This document shows positions 1-7,834 of a stretch of 16,394 nucleotides of DNA, piece by piece. A model generated the notes under the pieces. That model saw nothing but the letters and a program-made list of their open reading frames with translations. It searched no databases and was not told where the DNA came from. Location of the stretch: NCBI GenBank assembly GCA_046728115.1, contig JBKPDW010000463.1, positions 1 to 16,394 of the forward strand, read 5' to 3'. The stretch's first letter is position 1. Each line of letters opens with the position of its first letter. Made by a program: the position numbers and the translations under genes. The stretch comes from CAVSWN01 sp046728115. GTDB lineage: Bacteria; Acidobacteriota; Vicinamibacteria; Vicinamibacterales; CAVVIG01.

Positions 1-785
1 GTGCCGCCCTCCCCCCCACCCTCATCGAGAGCGAACTCTTCGGTCACGAACGCGGGGCCTTCACGGGTGCCGTATCGATGCGTCGAGGCCGTTTCGAGCT
101 GGCGGACAAGGGCACACTCTTCCTCGACGAGATCGGCGACTTGCCGGCAGACGTGCAGGCGAAACTGCTCCGAGTGCTCCAGGAGGGCGAGTTCGAGCGC
201 GTCGGCTCGTCGCAGACGCGCAGGGTCGATGTCAGGCTCGTCGCAGCAACCCATCACGACCTCGAGGCGGCCGTCAGGGAGGGCCGCTTCCGGGCCGACC
301 TGTACTACCGGCTGAACGTTTTTCCAATTGCGCTGCCCCCGCTGCGCGAGCGCGTCGAGGATATCCCGCGACTGGTCTGGTTCTTCATCAACCGGCGGCA
401 ACGCGTTCTGAACCGGCGGTTTACGACCGTTCCCCCCGGCGTGCTGGAGGCGCTCCAGCGGCACTCGTGGCCGGGCAACGTGCGCGAGCTGGAAAACGTC
501 GTCGAGCGGGCGATGATCCATTCCACGGGCGATACGTTGCTGCTCGACGAGGGACCCGGACAGCGGATGTCGATGACATCGAGCGAAACCGGCACACTCG
601 AGAGCGTCGAACGCCGTCACATCGAAAATACGCTGCGTCGATGCCGGTGGCGTATCAACGGTCCCGGCAACGCTGCCGAAGTGCTGGGACTGCATCCCAA
701 TACGCTGCGGTTCCGCATGAAGAAGCTCGGCATTGAGCGCCCTGCCCGATTGGATGTCGTCCGGGATTTCAAACGACCTGCGTGA
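1..785 (+). CDS. Sigma-54-dependent transcriptional activator, C-terminal part (cut by window edge)
   Basis: The reading frame is open from base 3 and runs off the left edge, so the N-terminal sensor or receiver domain is not visible. About 260 codons remain. They hold most of the AAA+ domain: the sigma-54 contact loop GAFTGA at visible residues 18-23, Walker B in GTLFLDEIG, the arginine-finger region FRADLYYRLNVFPI, and the sensor-II segment WPGNVRELENVVERA. The end is a Fis-type helix-turn-helix (GLHPNTLRFRMKKLGI). Proteins of this class bind upstream DNA and use ATP to open promoters bound by RNA polymerase with sigma-54. The tail, with CRWRINGPGNAAEVLGL before the HTH, resembles FhlA/NorR-like activators, which usually carry GAF sensors, but the signal cannot be told from here. 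It ends 144 bp before the efflux operon on the same strand and could be its regulator. I saw no convincing -24/-12 promoter in that gap. Confidence 0.93.
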   Translation, partial: AALPPTLIESELFGHERGAFTGAVSMRRGRFELADKGTLFLDEIGDLPADVQAKLLRVLQEGEFERVGSSQTRRVDVRLVAATHHDLEAAVREGRFRADLYYRLNVFPIALPPLRERVEDIPRLVWFFINRRQRVLNRRFTTVPPGVLEALQRHSWPGNVRELENVVERAMIHSTGDTLLLDEGPGQRMSMTSSETGTLESVERRHIENTLRRCRWRINGPGNAAEVLGLHPNTLRFRMKKLGIERPARLDVVRDFKRPA

Positions 786-829
786 CGCTTCGCATTCGAC
801 CCCAGGCGGCCGACACGCGATCATCGGCC

Positions 830-849
830 GTTGTGAGTCAACTCACAAC
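830..849. promoter_or_regulatory. 20-bp palindrome, candidate operator of the efflux operon
   Basis: Two perfect 9-base arms, GTTGTGAGT and ACTCACAAC, flank a 2-base centre (CA). The site lies in the only sizeable gap before the STAS-RND-PPK2-MscS run, 80 bp before the first start. The symmetry suits a dimeric repressor such as a TetR-, GntR- or LacI-type protein, but no such regulator gene is in the window. It is a poor terminator candidate because the loop would be very tight and no T-run follows. The operator role is inferred from position and symmetry only. Confidence 0.5.
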
Positions 850-929
850 CCAAGGTGACTACTCGACTCGCACCCCGGTGAATCGCCCTCGAATTCGCAG
901 GAGCGTCTTTTGCGTGGCTGTGTTTCGTT

Positions 930-1199
930 GTGGTTTGTCGGATTGTCACCAGACGCGAGAACGAACGCCTGATAGTCCGACTGGTCGGGCGTCTCGCGGA
1001 AGCGCAGGTGGCGGATCTGCTGGAGGTTTGCGGCTGGACCAGCCAACCGCCCATCCTCGAGCTTGATGAGCTCGTATCAGCCGACGCCGTGGGCACGGAC
1101 GCCTTGTCGCGAATCGAGCGGCAGGGCGCAAAACTTGTCGGCACTCCACAGTACCTGCGACTCACACTGGACGATCTCGCAAGGAGTCACAAGCAGTGA
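930..1199 (+). CDS. Small STAS-domain-like protein (anti-sigma-antagonist fold)
   Basis: This is an 89-residue protein that is nearly all one domain. The order matches STAS domains: a beta-strand pair (ERLIVRLVGRL), a helix, then PPILELDELVSADAVGTDAL, then a GAKLVG strand and a C-terminal TPQYLRLTL segment. Classical STAS antagonists such as SpoIIAA carry a phosphorylatable serine in a D-S-S-G motif; here the matching stretch reads ADAVGTDA, so that serine is replaced by alanine (about residue 53) and phospho-switching is unlikely. It precedes the RND adaptor gene by 58 bp, with a weak 5-bp hairpin (1209-1223) in the gap, so co-transcription is likely. The GTG start at 930 is uncertain: the closest purine-rich site (about 898-903) is some 25 bases upstream, so initiation slightly earlier, at a non-ATG codon, is possible. 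The function is unknown; a regulatory or scaffolding partner role is inferred. Confidence 0.7.
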   Translation: MVCRIVTRRENERLIVRLVGRLAEAQVADLLEVCGWTSQPPILELDELVSADAVGTDALSRIERQGAKLVGTPQYLRLTLDDLARSHKQ

Positions 1200-1257
1200 G
1201 CACGAGCTGGCGCGACGAGCGCCTTGAAACGGAAAGATAGAAAGAGGGACCAGAACC

Positions 1258-2427
1258 ATGCCACCCGATACAGAACGGACAATGCTCGTCGCCGTGGCGA
1301 TCGCCTCCGCGTTCGCCGTAGCGTGTGAAAAACAGGCGACCGTCGCGGCGCCGCCACCCACCGAAGTGTACGTGACCGCTGTCACGCAGAAGGATGTGCC
1401 CACGTACCTGGAGCTGGTCGGTCAGACCGTCGGGAATCAGGATGTCGAGATCCGGGCGCGCGTCGAGGGCTTCCTCGACACCATGAACTTCCGAGAAGGC
1501 TCGGTCATTCGCCAGGGCGACCTGCTGTACCAAATCGACCCGAAGCCGCTGCAAGCCAGCCTCTCGGCGGCGAAGGCGGATCAGGCGACGGCTGAAGCCA
1601 GGCTCGAGAAGGCCAGCAACGACGTGAAGCGCTATACGCCGCTGGTGGCGAAGCAGGCCGTCAGCCAGCAGGAACTGGACAACGCCTTAGCCGCCCAGGA
1701 TGCTGCCCGGTCGCAGGTGGAGGCCGCCAAGGCCGCCGTGGACAAGGCCACGCTCGACCTGAGTTACACGCGCGTGACATCGCCAATCAGCGGTCTGGTG
1801 GGGACGACGCTGGTGAAGCCGGGCAATCTCGTAGGGCGCGGACAAAACACGCTGCTGACTACCGTCTCACAGATCGATCCGATGCTCTTTCGTGTCGGCA
1901 TGAGCGAGGCCGATTACCTGCGCGTGGCCAAACGCAATGTGTCGCGCATTGGCGCCACCCCGGAAGCGAAGGGCATCACGCTGGCCCTTGCCGACGGAAC
2001 CGTCCATCCGCAAACCGGGACCGTTGGAACGATCGACCGCGCGGTCGATCCAACCACCGGCACCCTCGGTGTGCAGTTCGTCTTTCCCAATCCGCAAATG
2101 GTTCTGCGCCCGGGCCAGTTCGGCCGCGCGAAGGTGCTACTCGAAATGAAGGCCGCGGCGCTTCTCGTTCCGCAGCGCGCCGTACAGGAGCTGCAGAACC
2201 TGTATAGCGTTGCCGTCGTCGATGCCGGAAACAAAGTGGCCTTTCGCAACGTGAAGGTCGGACAGAAAGTCGACTCGCTGTGGGTGATCGAGGAGGGCCT
2301 CAAACCGGGTGAGCGGGTCGTCGTCGAAGGGCTGCAGAGAATTCAAGACGGCGGGACGGTCACCCCGAAAGAAGCACCACCGGCCGGCGTAGCAAACGCG
2401 GGTCAAACAGCAGGTGAGGCGAAATAG
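1258..2427 (+). CDS. RND efflux periplasmic adaptor lipoprotein (membrane fusion protein, AcrA/MexA family)
   Basis: The 389-residue adaptor would bridge the inner-membrane RND transporter and the outer-membrane channel encoded just downstream. The N-terminus has a hydrophobic stretch ending in AFAVAC, a lipobox with the acylated cysteine at residue 23, so the mature protein should be lipid-anchored. Next come the first half of the lipoyl/barrel-sandwich domain (VEIRARVEGFLDTMNFREGSVIRQGDLLYQIDP, in two pieces), an alpha-helical hairpin rich in Ala, Lys and Glu (about residues 100-165), and the closing lipoyl half (YTRVTSPISGLVG). Beta-barrel and membrane-proximal domains follow. The length is normal for the family. 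The ATG at 1258 is preceded at good distance by GAGGG (1244-1248); a second in-frame ATG at 1282 would also keep the lipobox. Only 3 bp separate it from the transporter gene. Substrates cannot be read from the sequence. Confidence 0.95.
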   Translation: MPPDTERTMLVAVAIASAFAVACEKQATVAAPPPTEVYVTAVTQKDVPTYLELVGQTVGNQDVEIRARVEGFLDTMNFREGSVIRQGDLLYQIDPKPLQASLSAAKADQATAEARLEKASNDVKRYTPLVAKQAVSQQELDNALAAQDAARSQVEAAKAAVDKATLDLSYTRVTSPISGLVGTTLVKPGNLVGRGQNTLLTTVSQIDPMLFRVGMSEADYLRVAKRNVSRIGATPEAKGITLALADGTVHPQTGTVGTIDRAVDPTTGTLGVQFVFPNPQMVLRPGQFGRAKVLLEMKAAALLVPQRAVQELQNLYSVAVVDAGNKVAFRNVKVGQKVDSLWVIEEGLKPGERVVVEGLQRIQDGGTVTPKEAPPAGVANAGQTAGEAK

Positions 2428-2430
2428 ATC

Positions 2431-5400
2431 ATGGCTCGTTTCTTCGTCAACCGGCCGATCGTTGCGATGGTCATGTCGATCATCATCGTCCTGCTCGGCG
2501 CCGTCGCGATGCGCGGCCTGCCGATTGCCCAGTACCCCGAGATCGTGCCGCCGATGATTCAGGTCACGACGACCTTCATCGGCGCCAGTGCCACCGACGT
2601 CGAGGCGTCGGTGGCGACGCCGCTCGAGCAGCAGATCAACGGCGTCGAAAAGGGCATCTACATGAAGTCGACCAACGCCAACGACGGAACCTTGACGCTC
2701 AAGGTCTCGTTCGAGGTCGGGTCGAACCAGGACATGGACAACGTGCTCACGCAGAACCGCGTGTCGCAGGCCATGCCGCAGATGCCCCAACCGGTCAAGA
2801 ACTACGGCGTCACGGTAAAGAAGGCGCTGGCTTTCCCGCTGCTCATCATCTCGATCAAATCGCCGAAGGGCAGCTACGACAGCAACTTTCTGTCGAACTA
2901 CACCACCATCAACATCAATGACGCCATCGCACGCATTCCCGGTGTGGGACAGATCAACCTGTTCGGCGGCAGCGACTACGCGATGCGCGTCTGGCTGCGG
3001 CCAGACGTGATCGGACGGCTCGGGCTCACGGTGCCCGACATCGCCACCGCGATCAGCCAGCAGAACCAGCTGACGCCGGCCGGGCAGATCGGTGGTCCGC
3101 CGGCGCCACCCGGCACGGAGTACACCTACACCGTCCGCACGCAGGGCCGGCTCCTGAATGAGGAGGAGTTCGGGAACATCATCGTGCGGACCAACCCGAA
3201 CGGCTCGGAAGTGCGCTTGAAGGACGTCGCCCGCCTCGAGCTCGGGACGATGCTCTACAACGCGATGGGGCGCCACGATGGCAAGCCAGCCGCGGTCATT
3301 GCCGTGTTCCAGATTCCCGGCACGAACGCGCTCGACGTCGCGGGCCAGGTCAAGACGACCATGGCCGACCTGGCGAAACGGTTTCCGCGCGACATGGAGT
3401 ATCTGGTCTCGCTCGACACCACGCTGCCGGTCTCCGAGGGCATCAACGAGATCGTGCACACGCTGTTCGAAGCGGTCGCCCTCGTGATCATCGTCGTGTT
3501 CGTGTTCCTGCAGAACTGGCGCGCCACGCTGATTCCGCTGCTGACCGTTCCGGTCTCGCTCGTCGGCGCGTTCATCTTCTTCCCGCTTCTCGGCTTCTCC
3601 ATCAACGTGCTCTCGTTGCTCGGCCTGGTGCTCGCCATCGGCATCGTCGTCGACGATGCGATCGTGGTGGTCGAAGCCGTCATGCACCACATCGAGCACG
3701 GGATGCCACCGAAGGAGGCGACAGTCAAAGCGATGGAGGAGGTGTCGGGTCCGGTCGTCGCGATCGGCCTGATTCTGAGTGCGGTATTCGTGCCTGTGGG
3801 CTTCATGGGCGGCATCAGCGGGCGGCTGTACCAGCAATTCGCCATCACCATTGCCATCTCCGTGCTGTTGTCGGTGATTAATGCGTTGACGCTCAGCCCC
3901 GCGCTCTCGGCGCTGCTGCTGAAGCCGGCGACCGGCAAGCGTACGCTGCTGACGCCGTTCTACAACGCCTTCAACAAGATCTTCGGTGTCACAACCGATG
4001 TGTATGTCAGCTTCGCCGGCATCCTGGTCCGGAAGATGTTCCGGAGCCTGGCGTTCATCGGGGTGTTGGTCTACGTGGTTGTGGTGCTGGTCCGCCACAT
4101 CCCCGGCGGCTTCGTACCGGAGGAGGACCAGGGCTACATCATGGTGAACGCGCAGTTGCCCGACGCGGCATCACTCGAGCGCACCGATGCCGTCATGCGC
4201 AAGGCCGAAGCGATTCTCGAGAAGAACGAAGCGATAGAGGGCTTCAATACCATCAGCGGCTACTCGCTGCTCACGTCCGCCTACTCCTCGAACATGGGCT
4301 TCTTCTTCGTGCAGTTGAAGCCGTGGCACGACCGCCACGCCGAGGAGGCGCATTCGCGCGGGGTCGTCGCCGCCCTGAACCGGGCCTTCTCGCAACAGAT
4401 TCCCGAAGCTGGCGTCGTGGCCTTCGGCCCTCCTGCGATTCCAGGACTCGGAACCGGCGCCGGGTTCACGATGCAGCTGCAGGATCGGAGCGGCGGCTCG
4501 CCGGAATACCTGGCCCAGCAGACCCAGCGTTTCATGGACGCCGCACGAAAGCGGCCCGAGATCGGACGCGTCGCCACGTTGTACAGAGCCTCGGTCCCTC
4601 AGATCTACGCCGACATCGATCGCAGCAAGGTGCTCAAATCCGGTGTTCAGTTGAACGACGTGAACACGACGCTCGGCGCGCTGCTTGGCAGCTCGTATCT
4701 GAACGACTTCAACAGGTTCGGCCGCGTCTACAAGGTCTACGTGCAAGCCGAGCCGGAATTTCGACGGGATCCCAAGCAGCTCGGGTTGTTCTTTGTGCGC
4801 AGCCAGGCGGGCGGCATGGTGCCGCTCGACACGCTGGTCACGACACGACCCAACTCCGGGCCCGAATTCACGAATCGCTTCAACCTGTTCCGGGCTGCCG
4901 AACTGACTGGTGTCCCTGCCGCCGGGTACTCGTCGACGCAGGCGCTGGATGCCCTCGAAGAAACCGCCCGGGAAGTGCTGCCGCCCGACATGAGCTTTGA
5001 CTGGGCGGACATGTCCTACCAGGAGCGCAAAGCGCCCGGCGTGGCGGTGGTGTTCGCGCTGGCGGTGTTCCTGGTCTTCCTGATTCTCGCTGCGCAGTAC
5101 GAGAGTTGGGGCCTCCCGTTCAGCGTTCTCCTGGGAACGCCGTTCGCGGCCTTCGGCGCCTATTTGGGACTGTGGCTCGCTCGCACCTATATCTCAGAGA
5201 GCTACGTGAACAATGTCTTCGCGCAAATCGGACTGATCATGCTCATCGGGCTGGCCGCGAAGAACGCAATTCTGATCGTCGAGTTCGCGAAGATGGAGCA
5301 CGACCAGGGCAAGGGACTCGTCGACGCGGCGCTCTCAGCGGCACGGCTCCGCCTGCGCCCGATCCTGATGACGGCCTTCGCATTCATCCTCGGCGTCGTC

Positions 5401-5610
5401 CCCCTGCTCACCGCGACGGGCGCCGGCGCGGAGGCCCGCAAGGTGATGGGCATGGGCGTGTTCGCCGGCATGTTGATCGCGACAATCCTTGGCGTGTGCC
5501 TCATTCCGATGCTCTATGTCGCCGTGGAGCGGGTCATCGGTGGCTCCAAGGTGCATGCGCCAGCGCCGCCCCACGCGCTGGCCCCGGAGCCCGGCCACGG
5601 GAGTCATTGA
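2431..5610 (+). CDS. RND multidrug efflux transporter, HAE-1 family (AcrB/MexB type)
   Basis: The 1059-residue proton-driven inner-membrane pump has the family's full length. It opens with the usual MARFFVNRPIVAMVMSI first membrane helix, followed by the large periplasmic porter/docking part, a block of membrane helices (about 340-560), a second periplasmic loop and a second block of helices near the end. The proton-relay residues are present: the Asp pair in GIVVDDAIVVVEAV (residues 408-409) and Lys944 in GLAAKNAILIVEF. The RLRPILMTAFAFILG segment that holds the relay threonine is also there. This fits the hydrophobic/amphiphilic exporter (HAE-1) branch rather than the heavy-metal branch. 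It would form a trimer exporting drugs, dyes, detergents or plant phenolics across both membranes with its neighbours. An AGGTGAGG (2412-2419) inside the end of the adaptor gene likely drives its translation. No damage is seen. Confidence 0.97.
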   Translation: MARFFVNRPIVAMVMSIIIVLLGAVAMRGLPIAQYPEIVPPMIQVTTTFIGASATDVEASVATPLEQQINGVEKGIYMKSTNANDGTLTLKVSFEVGSNQDMDNVLTQNRVSQAMPQMPQPVKNYGVTVKKALAFPLLIISIKSPKGSYDSNFLSNYTTININDAIARIPGVGQINLFGGSDYAMRVWLRPDVIGRLGLTVPDIATAISQQNQLTPAGQIGGPPAPPGTEYTYTVRTQGRLLNEEEFGNIIVRTNPNGSEVRLKDVARLELGTMLYNAMGRHDGKPAAVIAVFQIPGTNALDVAGQVKTTMADLAKRFPRDMEYLVSLDTTLPVSEGINEIVHTLFEAVALVIIVVFVFLQNWRATLIPLLTVPVSLVGAFIFFPLLGFSINVLSLLGLVLAIGIVVDDAIVVVEAVMHHIEHGMPPKEATVKAMEEVSGPVVAIGLILSAVFVPVGFMGGISGRLYQQFAITIAISVLLSVINALTLSPALSALLLKPATGKRTLLTPFYNAFNKIFGVTTDVYVSFAGILVRKMFRSLAFIGVLVYVVVVLVRHIPGGFVPEEDQGYIMVNAQLPDAASLERTDAVMRKAEAILEKNEAIEGFNTISGYSLLTSAYSSNMGFFFVQLKPWHDRHAEEAHSRGVVAALNRAFSQQIPEAGVVAFGPPAIPGLGTGAGFTMQLQDRSGGSPEYLAQQTQRFMDAARKRPEIGRVATLYRASVPQIYADIDRSKVLKSGVQLNDVNTTLGALLGSSYLNDFNRFGRVYKVYVQAEPEFRRDPKQLGLFFVRSQAGGMVPLDTLVTTRPNSGPEFTNRFNLFRAAELTGVPAAGYSSTQALDALEETAREVLPPDMSFDWADMSYQERKAPGVAVVFALAVFLVFLILAAQYESWGLPFSVLLGTPFAAFGAYLGLWLARTYISESYVNNVFAQIGLIMLIGLAAKNAILIVEFAKMEHDQGKGLVDAALSAARLRLRPILMTAFAFILGVVPLLTATGAGAEARKVMGMGVFAGMLIATILGVCLIPMLYVAVERVIGGSKVHAPAPPHALAPEPGHGSH

Positions 5611-5612
5611 CG

Positions 5613-7007
5613 ATGCCGCGGCTCGTCGCGCTCTTTCAAATCGTGTTCGCAACTTCACTCACAGCCCTGGTTGGCTGTGCGCCGGTCGGCCCCAACTACG
5701 CGCGTCCTCAGATGCCGACTCCACCCCAATATCGCTTCGTTTCGGGCACCGCCCAGGCGGAAACGCTCGCAGCTGCGCCCTGGTTTCAGGTGTTCGCCGA
5801 TCCAACCTTGCAGGCGCTCATTCGCGAGGCCATTGCGAACAACCTCGACTTGCGCGCCGCAGTGGCGCGGGTCGAAGAAGCGCGCGCACGCGCGGGGATC
5901 GCGAAGTCTTTTCTTTACCCGCAGGTCGACGGCGTAGCCGATTACAACGTTCGCCAGGCTTCGACCTCCGCCGACGACACCACCCATCAGAGCGGGAGCT
6001 ACGGCTTCCGGCTGTCCTGGGAACTGGACCTGTTCGGTCGTCTTCGACGCCAGCAGGAGTCGGCGTTGGCCCTCGTGCTGGCGAGCGACCAGGCTCGTCG
6101 AGGCGTGCTCGTGACGCTCGTCGGCGACGTCGCTTCCAACTACTTCATGCTTCGCGAGCTCAGCCTGCAGCTCGAGATCTCGCGGCAGACGCTCCGCCTC
6201 AACGATGAAACGGTCCTGTACTTCACGAACCGGCTCCAGGGAGGCGTGTCGAATCGACTCGAGCTCGATCGCATTCAGGCCAACCGCTCTCAGACCGCCG
6301 CCACGATCCCGGAGATCGAACAGCAGATCGCCATCGTCGAGAACGCGATTTCGCTGCTGCTCGGCCAGCCGCCAGGCCCGATCATGCGTGAGAGCCTTTC
6401 GCCCACCGAGGAGCTGCCGCCGCCCATTCCGCCGGGCCTCCCTGCATCGCTGCTCGAACGACGGCCCGATGTCGTAGAAGCCGAGCAGTTGCTGGTTGCC
6501 GCCAACGCCGACATCGGTGCTGCCAAAGCGCTGTTTTTCCCGACGATCAGTTTGACGGGATTCTTCGGCGGCGTCAGCGCCGATCTCACGCAGTTCCTCG
6601 GCGGCGAAGGCGCCGTCTGGGCGGTCGGCGCCGGACTGGTGCAGCCGGTGTTCCAGGCCGGGCGCCTTCGCCGGAATCTCGAAGCGATGCAGGCGCGGTA
6701 CACCGCTGCGCTCGCTGGATATCAACAATCCGCGCTGAACGGATATCGTGAGGTCGCCAACGCGCTCGTGACGATTCAAAAGCTGGCAGAGAAGCGCGTG
6801 GAGCGGCAGGCGGGCGTCGTCGCCCTGCAGGACGCGTCGGATTTGTCGCGCGCCCGGTACGACTCCGGCTTGGCGAGCTATATCGAGATACTGACGGCGG
6901 ATCAGGACCTGTTCGGTCAACAACTGCTCCTGGCCCAGAACATCGGGGCGGAGCTTCGCGCCCGCGCCGAACTCTATCGGACTCTCGGAGGCGGTTGGCA
7001 ACCGTAG
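5613..7007 (+). CDS. Outer-membrane efflux channel lipoprotein (OprM/NodT-type OMF)
   Basis: A 464-residue TolC-like channel that completes the tripartite pump. The start at ATG 5613 is two bases after the transporter's stop and is preceded by GGGAG (5599-5603). A longer open frame exists upstream but overlaps the transporter out of frame and is not credible. The N-terminus is a lipoprotein signal ending LTALVGC, with Cys22 as lipidation site, followed by the family hallmark APVGPNYARP. Two repeats of the outer-membrane efflux domain follow (roughly residues 60-250 and 270-460). Each has long helical stretches and segments such as WELDLFGRLRRQ and FPTISLTGFFGG, with LLERRPDVVEAEQLL opening the second half. 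Homologues form trimeric beta-barrel and alpha-helical tunnels. The position directly after adaptor and transporter makes its partner assignment secure. Confidence 0.95.
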   Translation: MPRLVALFQIVFATSLTALVGCAPVGPNYARPQMPTPPQYRFVSGTAQAETLAAAPWFQVFADPTLQALIREAIANNLDLRAAVARVEEARARAGIAKSFLYPQVDGVADYNVRQASTSADDTTHQSGSYGFRLSWELDLFGRLRRQQESALALVLASDQARRGVLVTLVGDVASNYFMLRELSLQLEISRQTLRLNDETVLYFTNRLQGGVSNRLELDRIQANRSQTAATIPEIEQQIAIVENAISLLLGQPPGPIMRESLSPTEELPPPIPPGLPASLLERRPDVVEAEQLLVAANADIGAAKALFFPTISLTGFFGGVSADLTQFLGGEGAVWAVGAGLVQPVFQAGRLRRNLEAMQARYTAALAGYQQSALNGYREVANALVTIQKLAEKRVERQAGVVALQDASDLSRARYDSGLASYIEILTADQDLFGQQLLLAQNIGAELRARAELYRTLGGGWQP

Positions 7008-7012
7008 ACCGG

Positions 7013-7807
7013 ATGAAACAGATGCCGAAAAAAATGAAACGCAAAGCCTTCGACAAGGAGTTGGTGCGGCTGCAGGCGAAACTGTGCATCCTGCAGGAAT
7101 GGGTGAAGGCGAAGGGGCTGCGTGCCATTGTCATCTTCGAGGGGAGAGACGGCGCAGGCAAAGGTGGCACGATCAAGGCGATCACGGAGCGCGTCAGCCC
7201 ACGGGTGTTCCGCGTCGTGGCGCTGCCGGCGCCATCGGACCGCGAAAAGAGCCAGATGTACATACAGCGCTACGTGCCGCATTTTCCCGCCGCTGGAGAA
7301 GTCGTGATATTCGATCGCAGCTGGTACAACCGCGCCGGCGTGGAGCATGTCATGGGCTTTGTCACGTCGGAGCAGTACGAACGCTTCCTGCAGCTGTGCC
7401 CGCTGTTCGAAAGGCACATCATCGACGGTGGAATAACGCTCATCAAATACTGGCTGGAAGTCGGCAACAAGGAGCAGGAGCGGCGGTTCGAAGCCCGCAT
7501 CAGCGATCCACTGCGTCAGTGGAAGCTCAGCCCCATGGACCTGCCATCGCGTGCAAAGTGGTACGAATACTCGCGTGCGCGCGACGCCATGTTCAGGGCC
7601 ACGGACACACGCATGGCACCGTGGTACATCGTCAGATCCGACGACAAGAAGCGCGCCCGCCTCAACACGATCGCCCATCTCCTCAAGGTGATTCCACACA
7701 AGAAGATCGATCGGCCCAAGGTAAAGCTGCCCAAGCGGTCGAAAAAGCAGGCCTATGACGACGAGGCGGCGATCGCCCGACGCAAATTTGTGCCGGAAAT
7801 CTACTGA
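7013..7807 (+). CDS. ppk2: Polyphosphate kinase 2 family protein (PPK2)
   Basis: A 264-residue cytoplasmic kinase that moves phosphate between inorganic polyphosphate and nucleotides. It carries the PPK2 signature set: Walker A GRDGAGKGG (about 44-52), the PSDREKSQMYIQRYVPHFP segment, Walker B with VVIFDRSWYNRAGVE (about 98-111), and the arginine-rich lid near SDPLRQWKLSPMDLPSR. The architecture is that of a single-domain PPK2. The sequence looks closest to class I, whose members mainly phosphorylate nucleoside diphosphates, but class assignment here is tentative. It begins only 5 bp after the channel gene, so it is probably the fifth gene of the efflux operon. ATG 7013 was chosen; ATG 7022 is possible, while a TTG at 6995 inside the channel gene is less likely. 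Catalytic motifs are intact. Confidence 0.93.
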   Translation: MKQMPKKMKRKAFDKELVRLQAKLCILQEWVKAKGLRAIVIFEGRDGAGKGGTIKAITERVSPRVFRVVALPAPSDREKSQMYIQRYVPHFPAAGEVVIFDRSWYNRAGVEHVMGFVTSEQYERFLQLCPLFERHIIDGGITLIKYWLEVGNKEQERRFEARISDPLRQWKLSPMDLPSRAKWYEYSRARDAMFRATDTRMAPWYIVRSDDKKRARLNTIAHLLKVIPHKKIDRPKVKLPKRSKKQAYDDEAAIARRKFVPEIY

Positions 7808-7834
7808 CCGTCACTCGGTGACTCCCGGGACGTG

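Noticed and set aside
914..932. Possible -24/-12 sigma-54 promoter (TGGC followed by TTG)
   Set aside because: The spacing between the GG and GC elements does not fit the strict sigma-54 consensus, and the bases would overlap the STAS gene start.
2137..4098. A 653-codon open frame on the minus strand
   Set aside because: It lies antisense to the adaptor and RND transporter genes. Its composition (very rich in Asp, His, Arg, Glu) is the usual shadow of GC-rich coding DNA, and it has no recognisable domain.
5106..5612. Upstream extension of the outer-membrane channel gene
   Set aside because: It overlaps the transporter gene out of frame, and its translation is arginine-rich without similarity. 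The lipoprotein signal starts at 5613.
5655..7001. A 448-codon open frame on the minus strand
   Set aside because: It is fully antisense to the outer-membrane channel gene and has no domain features.
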